Notes under the pieces: model-generated | What the model saw: the letters and a program-made list of their open reading frames with translations, nothing else | Told to the model about the DNA's origin: nothing | Databases searched by the model: none | Program-made: the position numbers and the translations under genes | Shown here: piece by piece, positions 8,528-17,840 of the stretch | Layout of the letters: every line of letters begins with the position of its first letter | Position numbering within the stretch: position 1 is the first letter of the stretch | Source: Pseudomonas petrae | GTDB taxonomy: Bacteria > Pseudomonadota > Gammaproteobacteria > Pseudomonadales > Pseudomonadaceae | Length of the DNA stretch: 64,000 nt | Assembly: GCF_021728295.1 (NCBI RefSeq) | Contig: NZ_JAKJXE010000003.1 | Coordinates: forward strand, 310,001 to 374,000 | Direction of reading: 5' to 3'

Positions 8528-10780
8528 TCAGCCGCCTTCCCCTGTTGCGTGATAGACGCTGACCGCTCCGTCAGGCCCAACCGCCGTCACGCTATGCCCT
8601 GCAAACGAATGGGTCCCTAACTCACGCGGCTTGCCATCGAAGTTCGCCACCAGTCTTGTTCCATCCGCAAATGTCGTCTGTTGAACCAGTCGATCACGGG
8701 TCAGCCAGCTGAACGCCGTCATCGCCTGAGTGCCAAGGCGCTCGTGCAGCGGCCTGAAAAACCTGTCCTGACGCTGTATCACCGGCAACCGCTCGCCCAA
8801 TGTCCCGCTGCTCAAGTGATAAAGCGGGGGGACGTTATAGAGCAACTGAGTGAGCTCGTTCTCTTGCCTGACATTCACCAGTTTCAGGCTGTCAAAAAGC
8901 CAGTGATGGGCAGTGATGACCGACCCATGGAACACGGTTTGATAGAGCGGCAAACGGGTCGTCGGGTTGAAGTGAACGGTGCGATAAGGCTCCTTGATCG
9001 GCACCGGTTTGAAGAACACGTCCGGCTGCTCCGGCGGATACCAGCTGCCGAGGTACCAGCGGGAGGACGTGTGCTGGCTGAGCTCCGGATCACCCCAGCC
9101 GATCACCGGCGTCTGCATGCCATGGGCGAAAAGGATGCCTCGGGCGGTGACGGCATTGCCGTCCTCGGAACCTGAGGGCAGCGCTTGTGCTTCAGCCAAC
9201 CACTGCGAAGCACTGACGTTTGCCCCAGCGTTTTGCATCTGGGTCATGGTCGCACCGGGGCGATAGCTGTCAAACAGCATCCCCGTGGCGTAGGCATCGA
9301 GAAACCAGCTGTTGAAACCGGCAGCGGCCTGGACGGCCGCAACCCGCGCCTCCATCAGTGGCCGGACACAACGCGGATCGGTGTAATGCCCTGACTGTTG
9401 AAAACCTGCTTTGAACGTTCCGTCCTTCAGCACGATGGCGCATTGACGATAGGCGTCGCTGCCCAGGTGAGCGGTTACCCAGTCCGAATTTTCATGAGTC
9501 GCCAGAGCCGTTTCGTAGGAATCATAGGGCGCAATCAGATAACCCGCCTGCACGCCGGCGCGTACAGCCTCGGGATGCCAGAGACCGCCCTCCCATCCTT
9601 CGCCGAGCCCAAGCCAGAGGCGTGACAAACCGGATGCCTGCAAACTTTTGATGCCCTGCAGGGACAGAGCGCCGCCCCATGTCGACGGGTCGTCAGCGAG
9701 GGCGCCGGCAAACAGGCGGGCGACCTCCCCGCGAAGCTCGCCATAGCGCGAGACCAACCGCGACACGCCGGGCTGGGCATCACGTTGCCAGGCTTGCCGT
9801 GCGACTGAGTTAAATGCGTTGTTCAGACTGCGCAGCAGGGTGACCCGTTGCCAGAGCTGCAGTTGGGCGTGGCTGCCACTCAGCAAAACCAAGGCCTTCT
9901 TATCCAGCCGTTTGCGCAATTGCACGGCGAGTGGGTCATCGGATGCCAGCACCTGAGTCAGGCGCTCCCATGACTGAATGTCATCAAGCGCGAGCAGGTC
10001 GTTACCCCACAGATACACATGGGCTGCGCCGAGCAGCTTGCGCCCCTCAGGGGTTTTCTCGAACTTGCTTTGCAGCGTCTGATATTCGCCATTATCGATG
10101 AGCCACTGCCGATAGCGCCTTGCACCAGCAAGCGGATCGGGGGCGTCCAGAGACAGACGAAAGGTCAAAGGCACGCTGACATCCAATGCCGTGAACGCAT
10201 GACTGGCGGACAACCTCAGGGCTTCACCCTGCGGATGCAAACGCAGGCGATTGTTGAACGGGTTGGTCAGCAGCCAGGTCAGGGTGAACGCGCCGTGGTC
10301 CATTCCCCATAGCGGCAGGCTCAGGTCCTGTGTGGTGTTGATCTCGCCCTGGGCCACAAGAAACTGCTGCCAGACAGTGTCCCCCCGAGGGACGTAATGC
10401 CCCTCGGCCATCGGCCAGATCAGCGCCTTGCCCATGGCGTCGCCCGGCTGATTCAGAAACTCCAGCACCCCCGCGCTCCGGGCCTTGATGGTCAGCAAGA
10501 GGTCACGTTGCTGCAGCCGGGCTTCGAGATGCCAGGCGCCTTCGTCCCATTGCCAGGAGAGATGCTCCGGCGTGGTCTTGAGCGCACTGACGCGGCGAGC
10601 CTTGACCCCGCTTGACGCCTGCAAGGCAGATTGCCCGCTCGGCGAGACACGGACCGCGAGGGTCTGCGGATCAATGTCCACGCGCCAGAAGGCGTTTTCC
10701 AACGTTTCAGCCGAACTGCCGAATGGCAGCAGCCAGCCCAACAAGAGACAGACACACAAGCGCACAGAGATAAAAGACAT
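8528..10780 (-). CDS. exported glycoside hydrolase-like protein
   Basis: A large periplasmic or secreted protein (~750 aa) with a clear signal peptide from the chosen ATG 10780 (SVRLCVCLLLGWLLPFGSSA). GGGG lies upstream of that start, while the longer frame to 10822 adds 14 doubtful residues. The N-terminal ~250 residues are beta-rich, like a mutarotase-type sandwich. The middle looks like a TIM barrel, with WFLDAYATG offering a possible catalytic aspartate, and the C-terminus is again beta-rich. This is the layout of GH101/DUF5696-type carbohydrate enzymes, but I cannot assign a family firmly. It faces away from the methyltransferase and follows the tri operon on the same strand. Confidence 0.55.
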   Translation of the reverse strand: MSFISVRLCVCLLLGWLLPFGSSAETLENAFWRVDIDPQTLAVRVSPSGQSALQASSGVKARRVSALKTTPEHLSWQWDEGAWHLEARLQQRDLLLTIKARSAGVLEFLNQPGDAMGKALIWPMAEGHYVPRGDTVWQQFLVAQGEINTTQDLSLPLWGMDHGAFTLTWLLTNPFNNRLRLHPQGEALRLSASHAFTALDVSVPLTFRLSLDAPDPLAGARRYRQWLIDNGEYQTLQSKFEKTPEGRKLLGAAHVYLWGNDLLALDDIQSWERLTQVLASDDPLAVQLRKRLDKKALVLLSGSHAQLQLWQRVTLLRSLNNAFNSVARQAWQRDAQPGVSRLVSRYGELRGEVARLFAGALADDPSTWGGALSLQGIKSLQASGLSRLWLGLGEGWEGGLWHPEAVRAGVQAGYLIAPYDSYETALATHENSDWVTAHLGSDAYRQCAIVLKDGTFKAGFQQSGHYTDPRCVRPLMEARVAAVQAAAGFNSWFLDAYATGMLFDSYRPGATMTQMQNAGANVSASQWLAEAQALPSGSEDGNAVTARGILFAHGMQTPVIGWGDPELSQHTSSRWYLGSWYPPEQPDVFFKPVPIKEPYRTVHFNPTTRLPLYQTVFHGSVITAHHWLFDSLKLVNVRQENELTQLLYNVPPLYHLSSGTLGERLPVIQRQDRFFRPLHERLGTQAMTAFSWLTRDRLVQQTTFADGTRLVANFDGKPRELGTHSFAGHSVTAVGPDGAVSVYHATGEGG

Positions 10781-10822
10781 GCCGAGCCCCGCGAAGCGAT
10801 TCAGCGGGGCACAGTAAGGCAA

Positions 10823-10846
10823 GGACCGACAAGTGTCTGTCGGACC
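10823..10846 (-). terminator. imperfect hairpin after the RND gene
   Basis: Two 9-bp arms (GGACCGACA and TGTCGGACC, one mismatch) around a 6-nt loop lie just past the triC stop. There is no T-run, so this may only be a weak or factor-assisted terminator. Confidence 0.3.
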
Positions 10847-10855
10847 GTTCCTAAA

Positions 10856-13800
10856 TTAAGACTGGTCTAAAGTCTCCTCGCTCGCCTTCTCTTGTTCAGC
10901 CTTCTCTTGCTCGGCTTTCTGACGGTCCTCGTCACTCGGCTCCTTGATCTTGTACCAGGCCACGTATAGCGCCGGCAGGAACAACAGCGTCAGCAGGGTC
11001 GCGATGATGATCCCGCCGATCATCGCGTAAGCCATCGGCCCCCAGAACACTTCGCGGGCGATGGGGATCATGCCCAGGCTTGCCGCCGCAGCGGTCAGCA
11101 GGATCGGGCGACGACGGTGTTCAGTCGCTTCCGCCACTGCGTCCCACGGCAGATAGCCGGCCACTTCATACTCATGAATCTGCGTCACCAGAATCACCGA
11201 GTTACGAATGATGATGCCGATCAGCGCCAGAATCCCGAGGATCGCCACAAATCCCATCGGCGTTCCGGTCGGCACCAACGCAAGCACCACGCCGATCAAT
11301 CCCAACGGCGCGACACTGGCGACGATGAACATCTTCTGCACGCTGTGCAGCTGGATCATCAGGAAGGTCGCCATCAGGAAGATCATCAACGGCACGACCT
11401 TGGCGATCGGCCCCTGGGCCTTGCCGCTCTCCTCCACCGTACCGCCCGTGGCGATCTTGTAACCCACCGGCAAACCGGCGGCGAACTTGTCGATCTCGGG
11501 CTTGAGCTCCTTGACCAGATCGGTCGGCTGCATCTCGTCGCTCACGGCAGCCTTGAGCGTGATCGTCGGTTTACGATCGCGACGCCACACCAGCGGCTGT
11601 TCCAGTTCATAGCGCACGTTGGCGAATGCGAGCAGCGGAATCGACGTGCCCTGGGGCGTAACGATCTGCAGGTTCTGCAGGGTTTCCGGCGACCCGCGCT
11701 CGGAATCCACCGCACGACCGACGACGTTGATCAGGTAGATGTCGTCGCGCACCTGGGTCACCGCCGAGCCGGTCACGATGCTGTTCATCAACTGCGCGAC
11801 GTCCTCGGACGACAAGCCCAGTTGCCGCGCCTTGTCCTGATTGATGTCGATGCGCAGGACTTTGCCGGGCTCGTTCCAGTCGTAAATCATCTCGCCGATG
11901 TGCTGGTTGTTGTCCAACAGCGTGGCGAGTTCGATGGCGTGCTGGCGCACTTCATCAATATTCTCGCCGCTGACCCGGTACTGAATCGGACGCCCCACCG
12001 GAGGCCCCATTTCCAGTGCCTGAACGTAGGTGCCGATGCCGACGAAGTCATCACGCAGGCGCTTTTTCAAACGCTCGGTCAACGCGCCGCGCTCTTCCAG
12101 CCCTTTGCTGACGATGACCAGCTGCGCGTAGTACGGGTTTTCCAACTGCTGATCCAGCGGCAGATAGAAACGCACCGCACCTTCGCCGATGTAGCTGCTC
12201 CAGCTGACAATGTCCGGATCGTCCTTGAGCGTGGCCTCTAGCTTGTCCACTGCGCGACGCGTCTCGTTGATCGACGCGCTCTGCGGCAGGTTGAGGTCGA
12301 CCAGAATCTCGGGGCGGTCCGATGAGGGGAAGAACTGGTTCTGCACAAAGCGCATGCAGAACAGCGAAGTGGCGAACAGCAGGATCGTGATGATGATGGT
12401 CAGCCAGCGATGACGCATGGCCCAGAACATCGAACCGTTGAAGGCTCGTGCGATGCGTCCGGGCTTGGCGTTCTCGTCGTGTTTCTTGATGTTTTCACTG
12501 AGGATGTGCACGCCGATCACTGGCGCGAACAACACGGCGACGACCCAGGACACCAGCATGGCGACGGCAATCACGGCGAACAGGGTAAAGGTGTATTCCC
12601 CTGCCGAACTCGCGTTGAGGCCGATCGGCACGAAGCCCGCGACCGTCACCAATGTACCGGTGAGCATCGGGAAGGCCGTCGACGTGTAGGCGTAGGTCGC
12701 GGCTTGGGCTTTGGTGTCGCCTTTTTCAAGGCGCGACACCATCATCTCCACGGTAATCATCGCGTCATCGACCAACAGGCCGAGTGCAATGATCAGGGCG
12801 CCCAGGGAAATACGCTGCATGGTGATGCCACTGTATTCCATGAACACGAAGACCATCGCCAGCACCAGCGGGATCGAGCAGGCGACCACCAGCCCTGCAC
12901 GCATGCCGAGGCTGATGAAGCTGACAATCAACACGATCACGACCGCTTCAAACAGCGCGCTGGTGAACCCGCCAACGGCTTTCTCCACCACTTGCGCCTG
13001 ATCGGAAACCACATGCACGCCGACGCCGATCGGCAGGTCGGCGGTGGCGGCGGTCATGCGCTCGTGCAACTGCTTGCCGAACTCCTGAACGTTGCCACCT
13101 TTCTTCATGGCGATGGCCAGGCCGATGGCAGGCTTGCCGTCGAAGCGGAACAGCGGTTTGGGTGGATCGACGTACCCGCGCGTGATTTCGGCGATATCGC
13201 TCAAGCGATAGAAGCGATCGTTGAGACGCAGGTTCACATTTTCCAGGTCTTTTTCCGACGCGAACTGGCCGGAGGTGCGCACGGAAATGCGCTCCGGACC
13301 GGCCTCAATGACCCCGGCCGGCGTCACGGTGTTTTGCGATTGAAGACTTTGCACCACCTGACGCTGATCAAGCCCCAGGGCCGCCAGCTTGCGGGTGGAG
13401 AAGTTCAGGTACAGCACTTCGTCCTGCTCGCCGATCATTTCGACTTTGCCCAGGCCTGGCACGTCGCGGATCTGGACCCGCACTTGCTCCACGTAGTCGC
13501 GCAATTGGCGCAGGGTCAGACCGTCAGAGGTGAACGCGTAAATCGAACCGTAGACGTCACCGAACTCGTCGTTGAACGCCGGACCTTGAATACCTTGGGG
13601 GAACTGCCCGCGAATGTCGTCGATCTTCTTGCGCACCTGGTACCAGATGTCAGGAATGGCCCCTGCGCTGGTGGTGTCGCGCAGGTAAACGAGAACAGTG
13701 GACTCACCCGGTCGGGTGTAGCTTTTTACATAGTCGAGGGAATCGAGCTCTTCGAGCTTTTTCTCGATGCGATCGGTGACCTGCTCCAGGGTTTCATCCA

Positions 13801-13978
13801 CAGTCGCGCCCGGCCAGCGGGTTTGTATGACCATGGTCTTGATGGTGAACGAAGGGTCTTCTTCACGACCCAGATTCATGTAGGAAAACACGCCCATCAG
13901 CAGGCCGACGAACATCAGGTACCAGACGAAAGACTGATGCTTGATCGCCCAATCGGAGAGGTTGAACGTCCCTTTCAT
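10856..13978 (-). CDS. triC: RND efflux pump inner-membrane transporter, TriC-like
   Basis: Proton-driven RND exporter of 1040 aa. The N-terminus carries one membrane helix (residues ~14-32) and a large periplasmic porter loop starting at LGREEDPSFTIKTMVIQTRWPGATV. The proton-relay pair DD in LLVDDAMITVEMM is present, and a second set of helices lies at 860-1010. Two membrane fusion proteins precede it in an overlapping operon, the gene arrangement of P. aeruginosa TriABC, which exports triclosan and partners with OpmH. Its start overlaps the triB stop (ATGA). No outer-membrane channel gene is nearby, so a distant TolC-like partner is expected. Confidence 0.88.
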   Translation of the reverse strand: MKGTFNLSDWAIKHQSFVWYLMFVGLLMGVFSYMNLGREEDPSFTIKTMVIQTRWPGATVDETLEQVTDRIEKKLEELDSLDYVKSYTRPGESTVLVYLRDTTSAGAIPDIWYQVRKKIDDIRGQFPQGIQGPAFNDEFGDVYGSIYAFTSDGLTLRQLRDYVEQVRVQIRDVPGLGKVEMIGEQDEVLYLNFSTRKLAALGLDQRQVVQSLQSQNTVTPAGVIEAGPERISVRTSGQFASEKDLENVNLRLNDRFYRLSDIAEITRGYVDPPKPLFRFDGKPAIGLAIAMKKGGNVQEFGKQLHERMTAATADLPIGVGVHVVSDQAQVVEKAVGGFTSALFEAVVIVLIVSFISLGMRAGLVVACSIPLVLAMVFVFMEYSGITMQRISLGALIIALGLLVDDAMITVEMMVSRLEKGDTKAQAATYAYTSTAFPMLTGTLVTVAGFVPIGLNASSAGEYTFTLFAVIAVAMLVSWVVAVLFAPVIGVHILSENIKKHDENAKPGRIARAFNGSMFWAMRHRWLTIIITILLFATSLFCMRFVQNQFFPSSDRPEILVDLNLPQSASINETRRAVDKLEATLKDDPDIVSWSSYIGEGAVRFYLPLDQQLENPYYAQLVIVSKGLEERGALTERLKKRLRDDFVGIGTYVQALEMGPPVGRPIQYRVSGENIDEVRQHAIELATLLDNNQHIGEMIYDWNEPGKVLRIDINQDKARQLGLSSEDVAQLMNSIVTGSAVTQVRDDIYLINVVGRAVDSERGSPETLQNLQIVTPQGTSIPLLAFANVRYELEQPLVWRRDRKPTITLKAAVSDEMQPTDLVKELKPEIDKFAAGLPVGYKIATGGTVEESGKAQGPIAKVVPLMIFLMATFLMIQLHSVQKMFIVASVAPLGLIGVVLALVPTGTPMGFVAILGILALIGIIIRNSVILVTQIHEYEVAGYLPWDAVAEATEHRRRPILLTAAAASLGMIPIAREVFWGPMAYAMIGGIIIATLLTLLFLPALYVAWYKIKEPSDEDRQKAEQEKAEQEKASEETLDQS

Positions 13979-15045
13979 CGTGGGCTTTCCTTATCGACTT
14001 TGATTTTCTGCCCCGGCTTGAGGCTGTTGACCCCGGCGGTCACAACGCGATCGCCGTTGTTGACGCCATCGGCCAACACCACCGAATCACCACTGCGGCT
14101 AACGACTGTCACGACGCGTGGAGAAACCGTCTGATTTTGCATGTCGATGACCCAGATCTGCGTCTTGCCATCGACCTCCTGCACGGCCGTGGCCGGAAGC
14201 TCGATGCGCGGCTTGATCGCCGAGCTAAGGGTCACACTGATCGCTGTGCCCAAACGGAACGCCGCCGGCGTATCCGCCAGGGTCAAACGTGCGCGACGGG
14301 TGCGGGTGGTGCTTTCGGCCTGAGGCTCGAGTTCTCGCACGGTCGCGGTGGTGTTGATCTCTGGTTCCAGCTGGCTGGCGACTTTGAACACCACGTCGCT
14401 GGGCAGTTGATCACCCAGTTGCGCCGGCAGGTCAATGACCGCCTCTTTGATGTCCGGGCGCGCCAGTGTCACCACCTGCTCACCTGCGCTGACCACCTGG
14501 CCGGCCTCGACTTTCCATTCGGTGACCACGGCATCGTGATCGGCGCGCAGCTCGCTGTAGCTCAGCTGATCCTTGGCCTGCTGCGATGCGGCCTTGCCCT
14601 GATCGTAGGAAGACTGGGTGGTTTTGAGGTCGGTGACTGCGACATCCAGCGCGGCCTGGGCGCCAACGCCGCGATCGAACAACTCTTGTTGCCGACGGGC
14701 GTTGGCCTGGGCGTTGATCAACTGCGCTTCGACCCGGGCCAGATCGCCCTGGGTCGAGCGCACCTGGTTCTGTTGGTCGGTCGGATCGAGCACGGCGAGC
14801 ATGTCGCCCTTCTTCACCTGTGCGCCAACGTCGACGCTACGCTGGGCGATGCGGCCCGAGACGCGAAAGCCCAGGGTGCTTTCATAGCGCGCAGCAATGT
14901 TGCCGGCGAAACGGCCCAGGCTTTCTTGCGCCTGGGGTTTAACCTCAATGAACAGCACCGGCCGAATCGGCTCGGGCGGTGGCTCTTCCTTGCTGCACGC
15001 GCTCAACAGCAGAGCGGTCAACACGATTCCCGACAGGCGCCTCAT
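13975..15045 (-). CDS. triB: RND periplasmic adaptor, TriB-like lipoprotein
   Basis: Membrane fusion protein of 356 aa with a lipoprotein signal (LLLSACSKEE, lipidated Cys17). A barrel-sandwich segment (FRVSGRIAQRSVDVGAQVKKGD) is followed by a coiled-coil hairpin and beta-barrel domains. It overlaps triA by 4 bp and triC by 4 bp. In TriABC both adaptors are needed, and this one is the second. Confidence 0.87.
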   Translation of the reverse strand: MRRLSGIVLTALLLSACSKEEPPPEPIRPVLFIEVKPQAQESLGRFAGNIAARYESTLGFRVSGRIAQRSVDVGAQVKKGDMLAVLDPTDQQNQVRSTQGDLARVEAQLINAQANARRQQELFDRGVGAQAALDVAVTDLKTTQSSYDQGKAASQQAKDQLSYSELRADHDAVVTEWKVEAGQVVSAGEQVVTLARPDIKEAVIDLPAQLGDQLPSDVVFKVASQLEPEINTTATVRELEPQAESTTRTRRARLTLADTPAAFRLGTAISVTLSSAIKPRIELPATAVQEVDGKTQIWVIDMQNQTVSPRVVTVVSRSGDSVVLADGVNNGDRVVTAGVNSLKPGQKIKVDKESPR

Positions 15046-16181
15046 TGCTGGCCTCCTGTCGGTTGTTTTGAAGGATCGGGGGACACGTCGGCGAGTTCCA
15101 CCTGCATATCCGGGTGCAGCAACTGGTTACCGGCAACGACCACTTTTTCACCATTCTTCAGACCGTCGACAATGATCACTTTGCCCGTCAGGTAGCGCCC
15201 GACCGTCACGCCGCGCAGGCTGACCTTGTTGTCACCATCGACCACCCACACCGCCGGTTTGCCGAGCTGATCGCCCAGGCCTTTGGTCAGCGCGGACCAC
15301 GGCAGCTCGACGCTGGTCCTGGCCGGCACGCTCAGGGCGGCACTGACCACCGAACCCAGGTCCATACCCGGTGGCAGCGAGGTGAGTGCGATCTTCACTT
15401 GCAGCGTGCCGGTCTGCGCCGACACGGCCGGGGTGACTTCACGGACTTTACCGACGGCCTTGACCTTCGGTTTGTCCAGCAGCGTCACTTCGACTGGCTG
15501 GTCGGTGGGCGGGTTAACGAACAGCGACTCATAGACGTTGAACACGGCATCGCGCTCGCCATCGCGGGCCAGGCTGAAGATCGGTGCCGTCGGTTGCACG
15601 ACCTGGCCGACTTCAGCCTGCCGCGCGGTAATGATGCCCGGCGCATCGGCAATCAACGCCGTGTAACCCAACTGCTCGCGGGCGTTGGCCAGTTGCGCCT
15701 GGGCCGCTTTGAACGCGCTCTGGCTGCTGCGCAATTGCGCCTGGGCCGAATCGTATTCACTGCGGCTGGTGTAGCCCTTGGGCAACAGTTTTTTCTGACG
15801 CACGAAGGCGGCGGCGGTTTGTTTCACGCGCGCCTGCTCGGCGGCAACGGCAGCGATGGCGGAATCGACGTTGGTCTGCAGGTCTTTGGGGTCGAGTTTG
15901 GCCAGCACTTGCTTGGCTGACACCCGATCGCCGACATCGACCGTCCGCTGAATGATCTTGCCGCCCACCCGGAACGAAAGCTGCGTCTGCACCCGTGCCT
16001 GAACATCACCGGTCAGCGCCACGTCTGCGGCGAAATCGACCGTCTTGACCGCCTGCGCCTGCACGCGCGCGCGCACCGGTTCCTGGGGCTTTTCCTTGCC
16101 ACAGCCGGCGAGAAAGGCCAGGCACAGACCGATGGAAAGAACGGTCAGACGACCACGAAAAAGACAGGGTTGGGCGGGCAT
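15042..16181 (-). CDS. triA: RND periplasmic adaptor, TriA-like lipoprotein
   Basis: First membrane fusion protein of the operon, ~379 aa from ATG 16181. This start has AAAGGAG 6 nt upstream; the longer open frame to 16310 is rejected. The lipobox is LAFLAGCGKE. The hairpin and lipoyl-like segments (FRVGGKIIQRTVDVGDRVSAK) parallel triB, so the pair arose by duplication. It is the leading gene of triA-triB-triC. The untranslated region upstream holds only repeats. Confidence 0.87.
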   Translation of the reverse strand: MPAQPCLFRGRLTVLSIGLCLAFLAGCGKEKPQEPVRARVQAQAVKTVDFAADVALTGDVQARVQTQLSFRVGGKIIQRTVDVGDRVSAKQVLAKLDPKDLQTNVDSAIAAVAAEQARVKQTAAAFVRQKKLLPKGYTSRSEYDSAQAQLRSSQSAFKAAQAQLANAREQLGYTALIADAPGIITARQAEVGQVVQPTAPIFSLARDGERDAVFNVYESLFVNPPTDQPVEVTLLDKPKVKAVGKVREVTPAVSAQTGTLQVKIALTSLPPGMDLGSVVSAALSVPARTSVELPWSALTKGLGDQLGKPAVWVVDGDNKVSLRGVTVGRYLTGKVIIVDGLKNGEKVVVAGNQLLHPDMQVELADVSPDPSKQPTGGQQ

Positions 16182-16320
16182 GCAAGCTCCTTTGTGCCAA
16201 TGCCGTTGCGACACCGCGCCGCCGGACGCCGTTGCGATGTGATCATGCGACTGTGAGCGCGGATCAGGGTTCCTTGGTGCTACTGAACTCTGCCGGAATC
16301 TATAGAGCACCCCAATCTAC

Positions 16321-16406
16321 GCTAGAGCCCGCTTGTCCGCGATGGTGGCCGATCTGCGAAATCAATATTGGCCGGCCCCATGCATTCGCGGGCAAGGTGG
16401 CGCGCC
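16321..16406. repeat. degenerate REP inverted pair
   Basis: Two decayed REP arms, GAGCCCGCTTGTCCGCGATGG and its inverted partner near 16385-16406, facing each other across ~50 bp. It lies in the 537-bp gap between triA and the sulfonate-type binding protein gene, which otherwise holds only repeats. Confidence 0.5.
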
Positions 16407-16504
16407 ACCCCGGTCACTCCTCCAGTTTTCGTGTCCGTATTCGAGACCCCTATAAGACCCACACCCCGAGGCATGCCCAACGCACATGTCAGACGCGAAT
16501 CCCA

Positions 16505-16593
16505 TGTAGGAGCGCGCTTGCCCGCGATGGCGGTGGGTCTGAGCCATCAATGCTGCCTGACACAATGCATTCGCGGGCAAGCGCGCTCCTACA
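16505..16593. repeat. REP inverted pair (REPIN)
   Basis: Perfect REP core on the + strand from 16505 and its reverse complement ending at 16593. The ~40-nt centre contains GGCGGTGGGTCTG. This is a classical REPIN, able to form a long hairpin in DNA or RNA. Confidence 0.85.
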
Positions 16594-16623
16594 ATTTTGC
16601 CTCGCGCTCAATATCTGCGTCGG

Positions 16624-16676
16624 GCGCAAATCCCCTGTAGGAGCAATCGGAGGTTACGACGGTCGCAAAGGCGGTG
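16624..16676 (+). repeat. second repeat family, copy 1
   Basis: A ~50-bp repeat beginning GCGCAAATCCCCTGTAGGAG and continuing CAATCGGAGGTTACGAC, then GTCGCAAAGGCGGTG. It shares only the GTAGGAGC start with REPs. A near-identical copy in reverse orientation lies at 27390-27441. It may be a diverged REP arm or another intergenic repeat. Confidence 0.6.
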
Positions 16677-16718
16677 TGGCTGACACACCGCCTTCAGCAG
16701 CCCGACCAACATTGAGGA

Positions 16719-17753
16719 TCAACTCCCCGCGCCACCGTGGGCTTCTTCGAAGAAGAAATCCTTCCAGCTGTCAGCCTTGTTTTTCAGGACGCCGAGGTCG
16801 TGCAGTTTTTCAGCGTAGATGAATGTGCGCTGGGGCACGACGGTGAAGTCGATTTCTGGATCGGAGACGATTTTTTCCACCAGCGGCAACGGCAATTTCG
16901 ATTTCTCGACGTCGATGTAAGTCTTGGCCGCCGCAGGTTTGTCGGCCTTGATGATTTTCTCGGCCTCCGCCAGTGCGTCGTAGAACGCCTTGTAGGTCTT
17001 CGGGTTTTCGTCGTGGAATTTCTGAGTGGTGTAGAGCACGTTGAACGTTGCCTGACCGCCCAGCACGTCGTAAGAGCTCAGCACCTTATGCACATTGGGG
17101 TTTTCCAGCTCCTGATACTGAAACGGCGGGCTGGAGAAGTGCGCGCTGATTTCCGACCCGCCGGCAATCAGCGCTGACGTGGCATCCGGGTGCGGCAGGC
17201 TGACCGAGATGTTGTCGAATTTCTTGAAATTGTCGTTCCCTAACAGCTTGGCGGTTTCGATCTGCAACGTACGCGACTGGAATCCCACGCCCGCCGCCGG
17301 CACCGCGATGCGGTCTTTTTCGGTGAAGTCGTTGAGGGTTTTCACGTTCGGATTGTTGCTGAGCAGGTAATTGGGCATCGAGCCCAGCGAGGCGATCGCC
17401 TTGACGTTCTGCTTGCCCTTGGTCCGATCCCAAATGGTCAGCATCGGCGGCACGCCCGCTGACACCACATCCAGCGCGCCGGCCAAGAGAGCTTCATTCA
17501 TCGCGGTGGCGCCGGAGATGCTGTTCCAGTCGACCTTGATGTCCAGGCCCTGTTCCTTGCCGTGCTTCTCGATCAGTTTCTGCTGCTGAACGACGTCCAG
17601 AATCAGGTACCCGATGCCGAACTGCTGGGCGATGCTGATTTTGCCTTCAGCGTGGGCGCCGCTGCTCAACAATGTGCCAACCAGACCCAGTGCGGCGGCG
17701 AGCGCTGTCAGCGTCGGGCGCTTGAACGGTGCAGCTGTCTTTGAAAGATCCAT
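16719..17753 (-). CDS. sulfonate/sulfate-ester-type ABC transporter substrate-binding protein
   Basis: Periplasmic binding protein of the SsuA/TauA/AtsR superfamily, 344 aa. It has an extended signal peptide (AALGLVGTLLSSGAHA) and NMT1-like segments SISGATAMNEALLAGALDV and GAGVGFQSRTLQ. It is the last gene of a four-gene set: dioxygenase, ATPase, permease, binding protein. The set suggests import of an organosulfur compound that the TauD-like enzyme then cleaves; taurine, alkyl sulfonates and sulfate esters are all possible. Confidence 0.82.
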   Translation of the reverse strand: MDLSKTAAPFKRPTLTALAAALGLVGTLLSSGAHAEGKISIAQQFGIGYLILDVVQQQKLIEKHGKEQGLDIKVDWNSISGATAMNEALLAGALDVVSAGVPPMLTIWDRTKGKQNVKAIASLGSMPNYLLSNNPNVKTLNDFTEKDRIAVPAAGVGFQSRTLQIETAKLLGNDNFKKFDNISVSLPHPDATSALIAGGSEISAHFSSPPFQYQELENPNVHKVLSSYDVLGGQATFNVLYTTQKFHDENPKTYKAFYDALAEAEKIIKADKPAAAKTYIDVEKSKLPLPLVEKIVSDPEIDFTVVPQRTFIYAEKLHDLGVLKNKADSWKDFFFEEAHGGAGS

Positions 17754-17840
17754 ACATTTCTCACGATGAAAGCTAAAGGGGTGACGGCCTCATTGCTCAT
17801 CCAGCGGCCACAAGGCGGAGCGTTCGTTTGATAAAGCAGA

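Noticed and set aside
12410..14134. 574-codon frame antisense to the RND transporter gene
   Set aside because: His/Asp/Gln-rich shadow of triC in GC-rich DNA; no RBS or known fold. Long antisense frames also cover triA/triB and hsdR for the same reason.
16232..16822. 196-codon frame across the triA upstream region
   Set aside because: It reads through REP pairs and contains the CRSALARD translation typical of these repeats.
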